Positions 9,875 to 22,713 of a stretch of DNA of 64,000 bases are shown piece by piece. Below the pieces are notes generated by a model, which ran no database searches, was not told where the DNA came from, and saw only the letters and a list, made by a program, of their open reading frames with translations. The stretch's first letter is position 1. Every line of letters starts with the position of its first letter. A program made the translations under genes and the position numbers. Source of the DNA: Triops longicaudatus (lineage: Eukaryota > Arthropoda > Branchiopoda > Notostraca > Triopsidae); the NCBI GenBank assembly GCA_022885665.1, contig JAGQDJ010000058.1, forward strand, positions 342 to 64,341, in the 5' to 3' direction.

Positions 9875-12800
9875 TTTCAGGAGAATATTGTACACACGTT
9901 TAAAGACAAAATTTATTTTTTAGTCAAATAACACTCCAGTAAGCCCTGAAAACGTAAAAGGCTTGCAAGGATTAAGAGCTGAACTTCTACACTCATCAGC
10001 ACGAGAAGCACTTTGAACTTTGTTTTCAGACACTGACACAAGACGGGACCTTTATCGATATAGCAGAGCTCCTCAGTTCTGACTAGGAGCTGAGTAGGCG
10101 TGGTTTTGTGCTATATCTAGGAATTCCGCGTCTTCCGCAGTAATGACACACAAATGTTCGGAAGATTTGAAATATTAAATGCTTAAGTTAAATACCAGTA
10201 TACACATTTCATAAGAATACCTCCGTACGATAAAGATTGGTGTTAATGCATTATGGTTTATTAGTTTCTATGTTAAGCTTATTATTTATTTACCATTTCT
10301 ATCAGGGCATGTCATAATTTACGAACTTTCTCGATTGCTCTACGTAGTTAACAAATGCAGGGTTTACAATTTTAATAAGGCCCAGAGTTCCACAAACGTC
10401 CTAGAACTTAAGCTGCCCTCACACTTCCGTAAACCAGAAAACGCTTACCTAAGTGATTGATCTAATCTTTGGGAGATAATAATTATCAACTTGTTTCGCT
10501 GCAGCCGGTTAATATCTGTAAATTGACAACACTTTCCTTCTACGAATCAATCATAATCTGAATGACTGTCAGCAGTTTGTAAGAAATTGTAATGACTGTA
10601 AGTACGCGAATTTGCGAGTTCAAGAATTCGTAAACTGATGTTTAAACGTACTTCATTCGAGTTCGGTGCAACTTTAGCTAATACGGCATTACTTAAAGCA
10701 AAAAATGGATGAAAATTAGATGTGTATCACGGATGAAAGTGTACCATTTTCGTGGACTTTCCGGTGATTATTATTCGGATGACTCGAATACAAGAATGAT
10801 AATGCCGTATTGGCAATTTTCGAATGAATTAAGAAGGTAACAAAATGTATTTGGCAGAAATGCTAGCTTAGTTACATAGCCTTTCTTGCTAGAAAGTATT
10901 ACAAGAAACACTACATTGCCAGAATCACCAGGTTTAATTTAATTACAGAGAAGAACAATTCTGAAACTAACGTATTTTATAATGGTCACAACTTTACGGT
11001 TTTCTCTTTGTTTTATATTCAAGAAAAAGGTGGTCTCATAGAATAAAAAAGACGTTATGAATTGAAAGGACCATAGATATACGGTGCCAATTAGTCAGTC
11101 ATATGACGAGCGGCTGAAGAGTAGTTCACGTTTAGGTTTGTGTACAAGGAAACAAAAGAAATAGACAACACATTTATCTTTACATTACTATCAACAAAAA
11201 ATCCGAGAAACCTAGCATAACCCTGAAGACGTACGTTTCCCATGATTTTACTACGTTATTTTCTTGTTGGGCTTACTACCGGATTATTATTGAAATTACG
11301 ACTACGAATCGAGGCACTTGGCAAAATTTTTTTCTCTTAACCGTACATCCACGTTAATAAGAACATTTTGGATACGGGATTCTTCAGCCGTCATACTACT
11401 ATTAACACTTGTAACACCACGAAACTCGTTTTTGTCAAGCTGTACCGTGTCACGTTAAGAAAAAGTTCTCCTAAAATCTGTACACTTGCGAAGCTGAAAA
11501 AGTTATTAATTTACAAGCGCTGAGCTCTTACAATAAGTTTAATATTAATATTGGACCATTCTTCCCTGTGCGAATATCGTAAGTTACAACATTTTTTTTT
11601 CATGCACCAAAGAGTCCCATTGGAAATGCTCCCGCTTGACTACGTTTCATAGATTGGACCTCCACAAATGGAAAGATCTGCAAACTAAACGCCGTTAGAA
11701 AATTATCATCACTTCACGTCCTGAGAAGTACTGCAGCATCGACAAGACTTAGAATGTATTCTCCACTTGTGTTTATTTCGCGGTCTCGCTTAATCAACGA
11801 CTCCAGATCGTACTCCTTCGCTCCTATAAAAAGAGAGAAAAAATTAGTAGTGTCTATGCAGTAAATTTGAATTGTAATGCGACGCGTCAACTATCTGACT
11901 GCGATATTCTTTCGAGTTAGAAAAACAGTAAATAATTTTCCTCTTATGAAAGGCAAACTAATTGTTTCGAAGAATAAAGTTCTGTATTCAGATGTAGCCC
12001 AATTTTGATTTACGTTTCAAGTGAATAAATAATAATAATAGATTTTCAGGTAGTTTTTTTTCTTTAAAAAAAGCAGTAGAAACGGATTTATTTATCCTAA
12101 ATGCATGTGTTTCTAGCACTTGTATGTTAAATCATATATTACTGCTACCAATCTAAGGTTGGAGACAGCACAGCGATAGTTATGACCACAGTATAAAAGT
12201 TACATATATGTAACAGTTATACTGCGGTTACAATCACATACAGAATGTTATGCATGTGTAAAAGAACAGTGGAACAACATTGACATAAGAACTCGTTGTG
12301 CTCAAGAACTCATATCTATAATTCATGCGTATATTCTGGAGGCACTCAAGAGATTGATTCCGATGCAAGAATACTCGGACTGCATTTCAGTGACACAGCG
12401 TGTCAACTTATATACGCTGTCGCTTACTGCGGTTAAAGCATGCGGAATCAGCAGGCTAAAAAGCCGCAAATCCCGGGTGCTATTTCGGGTCGAGACCGGG
12501 CAAATTTATAGTTTCCCTTGGACTGGGCTCCTATATTTTTATTCTCAAACGCGACTTTCTTATTTTCTGTTATATCACGCGTAGTAAGTATCCTTTCAAT
12601 CGGCCTTAGTAGTCCACAAGAACTTCTATTTCGAGATGATAAGTAAATAATGCAGCGGAAAGTTGCAAAGCATTCCACAACACAGTTCCTCGTCGTTAAT
12701 TTTCTCATAATATTCGTGTGCAACAAAGATTCCTAAAATTTGCGCATCTGCCATGTAAATATAAAAGAACGACAAAGAGAAATTGAATCTTGTGAGAAAT

Positions 12801-14181
12801 TAAATCTTCTGAATATCGTTGGAATCTTCCCAGCAGTTATTCGGGTCTTGATTGCATAGCAAGTAGAAACAAGGCTTTGATGATTTTTAAAGAAAATCGG
12901 GTTTGAAAATCCAAGTCATTCAATGTTAGCATAATCTTAAGAAATGTGTGCGATGTTTTTTAAGAGCATGTTTGCAAATTCTTTTCTTCTTATTTAACGT
13001 GTCCCGTGCTTTTCGCCCACTCACAATTACGTGCTAACATCTTATGTTTCAATTAAGTCTTGTTATTCTATCACTACTTAACTCAATTTAAACATTTCTA
13101 GATTGCAACGTTGATGGAAGATTTCGCCACTTCCTCCGTTTTTATTACTCCTTACCGGAAACTGCACATCAGTCTTCCTATCTTTCAATAATACTTTTTT
13201 TTCTTTACTTCACACTGATAAGCACACAGTCAATATTCGAAACTTCGCTAGCAGAAAAAAATGAAATTATTTACCACGATTCTGGCATAATTATGCAAAT
13301 CAGCGAATCTGCTCCAGTGAAATAAACCCGTTCCGCTCTGAACACGTTACCAGAGCGATTGCTCCCACAATATTATAACAACCCGACATTATCGTAGCAC
13401 GTAATTTAGGACATAAGATACATCGCGCTGGTTACATAAACTAGAAGGATTTATTTGCAATTTAATATCTGATTATTTTCCACGCACGCTCGCATTCAAA
13501 CACAGTTCAAAACAATTTGTGTTGGGCGCACATGAAAAGGCAGACGACATACACAAGTAAGTTTATAAAGTTTAAAAACAACAGTAATTGATACCGGAAA
13601 GATTCATAGATATAGCAATAATAAACCAACGGCAAGTTGCAATTTCAGTTACGTAGACTTTTCCTAGACATAGATAAACTCTTCCCTTACGGTTGTACTG
13701 TGCTCTCATGCGCATAATTTTCGAGTTGAATAATCGCGGCGCGCGCATTCCCTGCCAGTGGTTTCTTACTGCTTCAAACTTCACCTTAGTGCTTTTACCG
13801 AAACCGTCTTGACAAGTTGCAATTTAGAGCTGGAGCCGTTTGCCAATTATTTTACCGCATTAAAGCTTTTAGTAGACATAACAATTGCACATCGGAAAAC
13901 GAAAGGGCTCGGAGTGATGATGGACAGTGCCCAGCGTGGGGATAACAGCTATTGTACACTATCACGTGACAGAGGTTTCGACGTCATCGTGAGGATGCTG
14001 TGGCTGAAAGACAGCCCTAAGGCAAATAAACACCGGTTCTAACTGAAGTGCTGCAAACATACTGCGGTCAAGCACTGCGATGTACGCATTTGCTGCCGAC
14101 CCAAGTACCATTTCTCCACTCTGAAACGCTACTGTTAGGAAGCGCAGTTTGCGTGAAACAGATACATTATACCGACATGCG
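9875..14181. other. Gene-poor interval between PEPD and the GPCR
   Basis: About 4.3 kb of AT-rich sequence with no long reading frame of protein-like character. It presumably holds the PEPD promoter at its left end and the GPCR promoter at its right end. A 9-bp inverted repeat (GATATAGCA at 10057-10065, TGCTATATC at 10109-10117) brackets a 43-bp loop. One candidate terminal exon on the minus strand (11714-11823) is listed separately. Nothing else can be supported. Confidence 0.5.
11714..11823 (-). CDS. Candidate last exon of an unrecognised minus-strand gene
   Basis: On the minus strand a pyrimidine-rich acceptor (CTCTCTTTTTATAG) is followed by 110 bases that read, after two split-codon bases, 35 codons and a TGA. 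The peptide has amphipathic, protein-like composition: it includes KEYDLESLIKRDREINTSGE and ILSLVDAAVLL. I do not recognise the family and could not find the preceding exon upstream on the minus strand. Thirty-five open codons alone are not significant. The support is the splice acceptor plus composition. It may be a remnant or a chance reading. Confidence 0.22.
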
Positions 14182-16929
14182 ATGGAAGGTGTGGAAGTGT
14201 ACGAGTTGTGCCTTTTGTCCGTAACAGTTGTGGAAACTATTGCGGTGGTAGGTGTCAACAGTATTATGATCATGATGTTTTTACGCCACCAACGTTTACT
14301 GACTGCGACGAACTTGTATATTTGCTCTATGTGCATTTCGGGGTTAATCAGCGGAATTTTAGCACCGTTTGGCATTGGGCCCTACATTGGGTAAGTTTTG
14401 ACTGCGAAAGAATTTATTGCGTTTTTACAACGAGGAAAAAAATGCCGTGTGTGGCATACCAGGCTCATTTACAGGGCAATTAAAGTGGGCAAAAATAGGA
14501 GCGTAGAGAGCTTAGGTAATGACAAGGGTTGGACAGCGACGAAAGACTCGGATACGCATTTTCGCTTCCTGTATTTAGATACGGTTGTTGGGTAAAACTT
14601 ATTACGAAACAGATAATAGTAAAGTGCATTTTGTAATACTAGGCGCACTATGGCATCTGTTTTATACTGTGACTAAAGAATAAGCAACAACTCCTGACCC
14701 AACTGCGTAATACATGTATTCGTATATTAAAATCACCGTAGCAAAATTTTCCTTAGCTAACAATGTTTTTTACGTTGATCTTGAAGCATTTACACGTGTA
14801 TAATGTAACATACTACAAAAAGCCGCAAAAAATTATGATGGATGTAGAAATGTGCCTTTTAGGTTACATTCTTATCCCGCGTAGAATTTTAAAAATACGG
14901 TATTCATCATGCGCGAAACATGTGCATCGCATTTTGCCAATTATCCGGCTTGTGAACTTATCATTCGGTCCCGATTGGTAGCCAAAATCGGAAGTCTACT
15001 GTCATCCTGACATTATATATGATTCGTTACCAAGATATTCGTTGCCTTAAATAGCCTTAACCTTAGATGTAGAATTTACTAAGCCTTTGACAAAATACTG
15101 GCAGAAATATGTGAACAGGCAGATGTGGTTGAAGCCCAGTAAAGTGTACGAGTAACGCAGTTAGAGATTTTGTTACGAGTCAAACTGAGAAGTGCATTTG
15201 CCAACAAATCAAATCACTGTGCTGTTTCTTCGTCAAAATGTAATCAGAACCGCAAAGAGAAAGCAGAACTAAAGTAAATGATTTTCTGGTGAAATGTTTG
15301 AGAAAACGAGCTTAAGGCGCACATAGCAAACACTGCGTGCTGCTAGAAAAATTTGCCTACGCGTTTTCCTTTCTTTAGTTGAAAAAGTCGAATTTTGATT
15401 TTTTTTAATACATTTATTTTCTACTTTAGAGGGGAAAAAATCCTTAAATGTTACGTTACGCCAATGCTTTCACAGCAACCGGCGCGGTTTTTCACGACTT
15501 CGTTAAACGAAAAGAGTCAGATAGAAAACAAGTCCTCAGGGGGATAGAAGCTCAATTCTCATACATCAAGACTGTCTACCATCTAGCCCCACAAAGTTAC
15601 GATACTTCGCAATTACCCTATCGGGAGCAGTCTCTTGTAATTCAATTTAGTTTTACATCAGGGACATGACCAACTCCTAAAATCGAAAGTTTTAATAAAA
15701 TTAAACCTATATATGACCAAGACTAGGTAACGCTGAATTTAATACATAAAAACCCACTATAATAAGTTTAAACGGCAGCTTTTAAACATTGCTTGGTCAT
15801 ATAAAGGCTTTATTTTAGTAAATCTTTAAATTTTATGAGTTCAAAACCTATAAAGCTCGACTAGTCTGCCTTGGTCTACAATTTCCACGTAAACTTCACG
15901 GTGTGATTTTATTGGCTAATCTTCTTAGCACTCTTGCAAAATTACAGCTGATAATTTTTAATTCTCTAAGCCTTTCTAAACCAAGTTTGCACACACAGGC
16001 CCTACACTTTCATTGGCGCCTTCGCCGGCAATCCTTGCGTGGTGCAGAAATGGAAAACCGCCGTGTTTCACGCCACCGCTCTCAACAATATTCTCTGCAT
16101 GCTGGCAATAGCTGTTGAGCGTTGGCGCTCTTTGTCTTCAACTACCCAGCACAACAGCTCCAACAAGTGCGCGCGTATAAACGTCGCCATTCTCTGGCTA
16201 GTATCCGGACTTTACGCAGCGATTCTCTTCCACCGAAGCACCGACCCAGTCTCCATTACCATGTCCTTCGGTCCCTTCACCACTCCATTAGCGCTCGAAA
16301 GTCACAACCGAACTCCTGCGGCAACAACAGACTTCGCCCCAGAAGCCTTTGCAACAGTGACGTCAGAGTCACTGCAACTCAATTTCCCGATCACCATGTG
16401 CTTTTCTCCCAAGCGACAGTTAGTCCTTATCGTGGCTGTGATAACCTTCGCGGTGAGCTACTTGATCCCGTTATTAATCATGGCGGTCATTTACAGTCGC
16501 CTCATTTTCCGCCTTATGGCTGACGCGCGTCGCGCGGCCCGTCGTCTCAACAATTTGCAAAGCCCTAAATTGCGCGCAGTCCAAGCCATGGTCCTCGTGG
16601 TCCTCATTTTCGCGCTATGTTGGCTGCCAGGACAGAGTTTACAAATCTGGCAGTCATCCCGATCCCTTAACAGCATAATGGCCCGAAGTCACTTTACCAT
16701 CACCGAAAGACTCCCATTAGATTTTGGAACGCATTTAGCTATTTGGAACCACTGGATTCACGCTCTCGTCTACCCTTTCTACAGCCATCAGATCTTACTG
16801 GCGCTGCGGGAAACCTTAACGTTTCTCTTTTGTTGGGGTTGCGTGTCCCGATCAAACCAACAGACTGAAAATCAACAGATCATAACTCTTCCCAGCCGAA
16901 AGCTACCTATAGAGCCTAACAGTGTTTGA
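14182..16929 (+). CDS. Class A (rhodopsin-like) G protein-coupled receptor, probably peptide-binding
   Basis: Two exons, 14182-14390 and 15999-16929, joined across a 1.6-kb phase-2 intron, giving 379 residues. Exon 1 carries TM1 and TM2. Exon 2 resumes in the first extracellular loop with GPYTFIGAFAGNP, then the conserved TM3 cysteine (NPCVVQKW) and TM3 ending in AVERWRSL, a variant of the DRY motif. TM4 follows (INVAILWLVSGLY), then a loop-2 cysteine (ITMCFSP), TM5 (FAVSYLIPLLIMAVIYSRL), TM6 with the canonical CWLP and TM7 ending HALVYPFYSHQ, where NPxxY is expected. The short N-terminus and the TM6 suggest a neuropeptide-type receptor, but the ligand cannot be assigned. The ATG at 14182 is the first in-frame ATG: the longer frame needs a TTG. 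No polyadenylation signal is evident close downstream. Confidence 0.82.
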
Positions 16930-17374
16930 ATATTGGAGTATGCGGCCAAAACCAAACATTGCGTTCAGTTTACCTTATGCTTTGAGAAAATATTTCCTGT
17001 TTGCAGATCGAAGCAGCAACGATGTCCATAGCTTGACAAAACAAACACGAAATTTTCTGCTAATATACCGGCTCCCGTAATACGCGGATGTAAGAGACAC
17101 GGACAAAGATGTCTCACTACATTCGCTAAGCTGTAACACAGCGATAAGCATTATCTTAACTCTATCTTACAATGGGTTTACAAACTGGTAAAACTTGAGA
17201 ATTCACGCAAAATGTTGCGGGTTTTCACAATCTCAACGTCTAATATGTCCTTATAGAAAAAAAGTACTTCCCTGTCTAAAAGTGTAAAATTACCTCAATC
17301 GATTAATATGCCGTAATAGAAATCAAAGATGTACTGATTAATCGAATTAATTTTTTTTTTAAATTACAGCGTCT

Positions 17375-17518
17375 ATGCTTTTCCCTATGGAGCTAGATGT
17401 CCCTACCAGGACCTATAGATTCGTGGGTCCTTTATATCCAAGTTCGACCTGTGCCAAATGCGGCAAGTGCTGCATGCATCAGTACTGTAAAAGCCCTTGT
17501 TCCTTAGAAGTGAACTAA
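17375..17518 (+). CDS. Small cysteine-rich open reading frame, doubtful
   Basis: A 47-codon frame that follows a strong acceptor-like sequence (poly-T then AAATTACAG ending at 17369). Its second half is cysteine-rich: CAKCGKCCMHQYCKSPC. The C-x2-C-G-K-C core is reminiscent of the start of the Sprouty/Spred cysteine-rich domain, but the frame stops immediately afterwards. The upstream exon, if any, was not found. It could be a degenerate exon, a short secreted peptide or chance. I do not assign a function. Confidence 0.15.
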   Translation: MLFPMELDVPTRTYRFVGPLYPSSTCAKCGKCCMHQYCKSPCSLEVN

Positions 17519-18442
17519 ACTTTTAAATGCGGAAATTGGGCATGCTTCGTTACTGTTTAGCCATTCTGGTGGTGACCTAAAAATTGGTACCTTAAAAACG
17601 TGCACTTGTGGACGCCGGTTATAAGATTTTCCGCACTGGTCACTACGGAGCCTGTCTCAGCTTATACGCGTGTAGTCGCTGATGCCAAGTGAAACAATTT
17701 CGCACATGCCGCCAAAAAGGCAGCCGAACCCCGAGTTTCGGTTGTAGCTTATGTGATATACGAAGAGTGTTCCAGACATTCAGATAATAACTTGTTAACA
17801 GCCAGACTTCGCTAGACAACTCAAGAGCGAGTTACGAAGTTTTGTTCGACGATATTCCGTTGTGACATTGCATTTCTTTAGCCTTCCATAAAACGGCCCA
17901 ATACACAAGTTTGGTGCTCAATAGCGCTTTTGCAATAAACTAACCTACAACAAGAACCTTTGACAATTCTCGAGCATAAAAACTGGCAAGCGGCCGCAGT
18001 TTCCCCAGTATGAAGAAGCTCGTCAACCCTGGAGAAAAAATTCACGAATAGTCTCTGAAAGTTTATATCAACACGATGAAACGGTTTACATGAAACAGTG
18101 GGGCGACAGTAGACATGTAAAACTGTGGATTAGTTAGTGAGATAAAGCGTTCCGAGAACTTTTTATGACACTACTATATAAACTTTCGATCTGCATGCAA
18201 AACCAGCTGCATAGTTGAAAGAGACTCAACAATACAACACGAGTTTGAACGACTATTTTTGCATCTTTTTACAATACTGGAATGCACGTTTAACTTGACT
18301 TTCGCAAGAAACAGGCCTCACAAACCAAAAGTCATACTACATAAAACTCATACCCTCCTGAATTGATATGAGTTTCTTTTACGGCGTACAAACGTTTTGG
18401 TTAAGGCTGAGGCGTTTTGACTATCGAGTTTTGTAGTGAGGC

Positions 18443-18615
18443 TACAGTAAAATCTCGGTATAACGTACACGCAAAGGGAGGGAAAAATTTGTCCGTTAAA
18501 GAAGATTGTGCGCAATAGTATTGGAATGTATGCGTTTCATTTCGCCGGGATACTTTTCACTTGTATAAAACAACCAATATAACCGGTGTACGTTATAGCA
18601 AGATTTTACTCCGTA
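18443..18615. mobile_element. MITE-like element, Tc1/mariner (pogo/Tigger) type, copy 1
   Basis: The left end TACAGTAAAATCTCGGTATA is repeated in inverted orientation at the right end (18589-18615), giving near-perfect terminal inverted repeats of about 25 bp. A TA dinucleotide flanks each side, as expected from a Tc1/mariner target-site duplication. The 173-bp body has no reading frame, so it would depend on a transposase elsewhere. A related copy lies at 30508-30686. Confidence 0.75.
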
Positions 18616-18899
18616 TTCGATCCATTAATAAGAAATACGTTCCTACCTTATCGTTCTTCTTCTCCGGCATCGGTAGGCACACGGACCCTGTTGCCGGTCT
18701 TGCGAAGCATGTGCTGGCCGAACTGAAAAGAAAATACAACATATGTTAACGAAGTCTTCTTCAAAGCTAGGAAATAAAAGAAACGTAAAAGAACGAAAGT
18801 TAAAGTAAACAACTCGAAATCCGACTATATATGAAACGAAAAGACGTATACAGGACTTATATGAAATTAATAAAAAGACATAATTCATCTTTTGCAACT

Positions 18900-20679
18900 C
18901 TATACCGGAAGTTCGACTTCGTTCGACTTATCCATGTCCAGCTTCACGCGGATATGGTTATCGCGGTTGACTCGGGGTTTGGGTACAGGTTTGAACGCAC
19001 TTCTGCGCGTAGGACTCGGGGATCGGGATTGTGACCTATTGGATATCTTCCAGGTAACGTTCTGAACGTCTTCGAAGACGTCGGCATTTTCCGAAAAAGA
19101 ATCTCGCTCATCATATTCCTTGTCAGGAGATTCGTGGATCTGGTGCATTTGTGCGAATCGTTTTCGTAAAGCTAAAGCAATTAAGGATGCAGGGTCTTCC
19201 GAATCTCCCTTGGAACGCGAAGGCGTGCCTCCAGGCGATCTATATTAACAGAACCATAACAGAATCCTTTAGTTTATGCTTATTCGAATACAAAAAAGTT
19301 GACAGACACAACATCAATATGCCAAAAAAAATTGGCACGGAAAATTAATCTACAATTCAAACTCATTACGAAGTCTCTATTTATGGTAATTTCTCGTTAT
19401 AACAAACCCCTGGGTATAGAAATAACTTCCAGTTTATCGGGAGTTTGTTTCATAACAAGCTTTTCTATACATTACGTACTCCGGAAAAAGAAGCAGGCAG
19501 ATCATTATACGGGGAATTTACTGTACCAGTTACAATAATCAGAGTGCTGCATTACCTTCAACTACCGCGGTAAGTTTGCAAAGTAAAAGACGATTATTTT
19601 TCCGCAAACAGATTTTTAAGTATCTGTGAAAATTTTACCTTTCAACTTTTTTAAGTTTCACTTTGCCCATGTCTTTCAACACATCGCTCATGGAAGGAAC
19701 GCTTTTCGTCCTGGAAGGCGATGGTTTATTGACACTATTGCCAACGCTTTTTAGAGCCGGACCTCCAGCCAGCTGTTCTTGCAATGACATCTTCCGAGTT
19801 ACGTTATTCGGAGTGGAGGTTTGCGGATTTAGCGGAGGTGGTGGAGGTGCGAAACCGATTGGTGGAGGAGGTGGTGGGGGTGGAGGAGCACCGCACATGG
19901 GTGGAGGAGGTGGCGGGGGAGGTGGTGGAATCGGTGTACACGGCAGACTTGCATATCCTACAAATGAAGCATCTTTAGCACCCAAATACCGTACATGACA
20001 ATGCTTGAATCGTACCTGAACTATTACTTCGGGTATTATTTACGTCTACGCTGACAATTTTGGCTACAAGCTCCCGTAATTTGGCTAATTCGTCTTCTAA
20101 CGCAGTAATCTTGTTTAATGCCACGGTGTCCACTGTGCTCTGAGAGCTGATTAGTGAATCTGCACAAAAGCTGGACGGACTGTCCGAGCGCTGTGTTTCT
20201 TCATCAATGTCGTCTGGCACGCCTTCGTCTTCTAGTTCGATTCGTGAAGGGGTAAAAAGGCCGTAATTCTTTTCTTGCTTTAGGCGTGCATTACGGGCCC
20301 GTTGATTAAAAGTGCCCCATTTTTCAATCTTCGACACGGGGTCCAAGATGGGAATGTTAGCGAGGCCTTTGGGCTCATCGCTAGTTTTGCACGTTGCTGT
20401 TCCGCTGGCTAAGCTTGCAAGGTCCGGATCGAAGGGCACGTAAGTAAAATGCGAACGCGGCAGAGGTTTCAGCGGTAGTTTGTTGCCCAATTTTCTCACA
20501 AAACTACGTCGATGGCCATAAGCGTGTGGAGGGCTCCACAACAAAGCCCGAGTTTCTTCTCCGAAGCGTGAAACCACCCAGTTTATACCCAATTGTTCTC
20601 CCAGGAGTACCAACACATCTTGGATGTCGAGTCGCAATTCTTGCAAGATTCCGACGACAAAGTTAAAGGTTTCCGCCAT
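18900..20679 (-). CDS. Mitochondrial fission regulator (MTFR1/MTFR2/MTFR1L family)
   Basis: Three exons on the minus strand: 20679-20016, 19957-19639 and 19239-18900, giving 440 residues with consistent phases. Family signatures appear in order. WSPPHAYGHRRSFVRKLG near residue 50 matches the conserved YGSSRSIVRK block. A coiled coil ITALEDELAKLRELVAKIV lies near residue 200. A proline-rich segment with two long P runs follows at about 225-260. Next come PSMSDVLKDMGKVKLKKV (near residue 320) and EDPASLIALALRKRF near residue 340. Known members sit on or in mitochondria and promote fission. The tail (about residues 350-440) is Ser/Arg-rich. The start is the ATG at 20679 in GCCATGG context. The frame stays open upstream, so a longer N-terminus is possible. 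Which paralogue it is cannot be said. Confidence 0.83.
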
Positions 20680-21169
20680 GGATGCTTTTTTTAGAAGCCC
20701 AGGAATGATAAGTTGCACGTGATAAAAACTCCCTAACAATGAATAATCACTAAAGGAAGACAGGACAGTAGGACAAACCTGATGCAATAAAAAACCCAAT
20801 GGCAAAAGACCTAATTAAGTGCCTAAGAGCGCATCTAGGGATCACTAAAGGCTCAACGATATGGAAATTAAACGGAAGTATGGACAAAACAAAACATTCT
20901 GGTAAGAGGACCTTTCTTGAAATTTCTTCGCACACGGTACACCAGGTGGCGTTCAAGAGGAAAATATTATGGCCTTCACAAAACCGCGGGCAATATGAAT
21001 TTATAGTTGGAGTGCTGGAACTACTTTTTTAATTTTATTTTTCAGTTTCAGATGCTCTACAAATTACACTGTAAATTAAAAATATATAACAGTTTTATTT
21101 TTTACCTGTTATTTTTCTTAGCATAAAATTATTATTTTTTCACGTTTTTGGTTATGCAAATCAGTTATT

Positions 21170-21357
21170 GCAATCTTCTGAAGAAATCGAAACAGGAAAT
21201 AACACAAACGAAGCAAAACCCAATTGTTGCTCAACCGTCCTTGTATTATAGCATAACCCTTCACTTTATGGTCCCGTAACTACCCAAATGCAATCTTCTG
21301 AATAACTGAATTTGTAAATAGTCCAAAAGGAAGGAAAACCCAACAGTTGTTATACCT
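21170..21357. repeat. Degenerate two-copy tandem repeat, period about 120 bp
   Basis: The string GCAATCTTCTGAA occurs at 21170 and again at 21290. Each copy is followed at similar spacing by AAAACCCAA and then by TGTT-rich text ending in ACC (AACCCAATTGTTGCTCAACC, then AACCCAACAGTTGTTATACC). The copies are clearly related but diverged. No coding potential is seen. Confidence 0.55.
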
Positions 21358-22713
21358 TCTTTGAAACAATATAAAATCCAAGGTTAACGGCTGTACGAGG
21401 AAATATAGACAACAAAATTTCGTAAAGCAGGATTTTTGCAGATAAACTCAAAAATTTATGAATACGCGTAAAGAAAAGTTGTATTCTAAAAAATGGTTTT
21501 ATGAGAAACTTCCAGGTGATGGAAAAAGTTCCAAATTTCGGTATCGCACGATCAAAACTGTCCTGTCTTACATATAATAAAACTCGATTTGTAAAGCATT
21601 TTTTCTAAAATAAAGAGAAAGAATAAATTATTTTTTTTTTATGGAAGGATTGAAAATTTTATAGAACAGACAAGTTGTACCTTGTCTAGATTATTTTCCC
21701 CGTGGGGTTTAATCAAACTTTTAATCCTTGTCCTCATCTTTCGTTACTGCACTGTCTTCAGTTAGAAGTCATTTTTATATTATCATCTGCTAGATCAGTA
21801 TTTTCAGACACGTGAGGATATGCCACGTTTTACACGTCGATCGCTCTTTAGCTATTGCCTAGGGTTCTTTAAATTCCACCTTTGAAGAATTGCCGCCTAC
21901 GAGTCATTTATTTCACAGTATTCATGTCTCTTCAGTCCGTACAAGGCGATGTGTGCCAGCAACAGCGTTACCTGAATCTAACAAGGAAAAGCGATGGTTT
22001 TAACGAAAGTTTCGCTTCTGCCGTGTTTACAGCCTGTTCCTTCATTGAGGAAATTTGAAGGAATTCGTACAACATTAGGCTACAATCTATGCGGGTAAAT
22101 GTCAGACATTAATTTGTTAACGAATTTTTTACAATTATAAAACGCATTGTATTTATGCAGCATTACTTTTTGTCAAACTTGCAGAGAATTTAATAATTAA
22201 GTACCTTCAGCTAGCAAACTTCCGGTAATTAATACGCTTTTACCTGTCTCAATTTCAGAGCTTGCGGCAGTACTTTCTTTGCTCAGGCAAACGTTCGAAG
22301 ATAGAACTAACTGTACAGAAATGAAGCTTACCGGGGTGAAACACGTAGAAAATTGCGTGAGACCGCCTAGTAGCCTAGATCTGCCTTAAATCCCGAATTT
22401 CCTCTGTTCTATATTTATTAAAAAAATACTTAACACCTATTCACTTAACCCATCTCGATGACATGAACGAACATAAAAAAGAAAAATTTATTTTCTCCAT
22501 TTAGATAGCTATTTTCCCCGTCCTAGTTTTCACCCAAATAAAAAAGTCTACAAGATTTTCTGTTTTATTTCCTTATTCAGTATTAATAGCTTAAGAATTG
22601 TGTAGTACTAGTAAGCCTTGTCTGAGTGTTTTTCACAACGTAGGTTTCATATATTAATCGATTTTTATTCATTTTTGTAGTGTAACTTGCATCTTATCGG
22701 GAATGTTTTGCAG

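Larger units (their letters stand above)
16930..18899. other. Intergenic interval between the GPCR and MTFR-like gene
   Basis: About 2 kb of AT-rich sequence containing the 3' flanks of two convergent genes. It holds a small cysteine-rich reading frame (17375-17518) and one MITE-like element (18443-18615), both listed separately. No other gene is visible. Confidence 0.5.

Noticed and set aside
10057..10117. 9-bp inverted repeat as a structured RNA or transposon end
   Set aside because: The arms are too short and the 43-bp loop shows no further pairing or target duplication. Chance is likely.
19663..19998. Glycine-rich frames on the plus strand (GGGGG runs)
   Set aside because: They are the antisense of the proline-rich exon of the MTFR-family gene, which has splice sites and family signatures on the minus strand.
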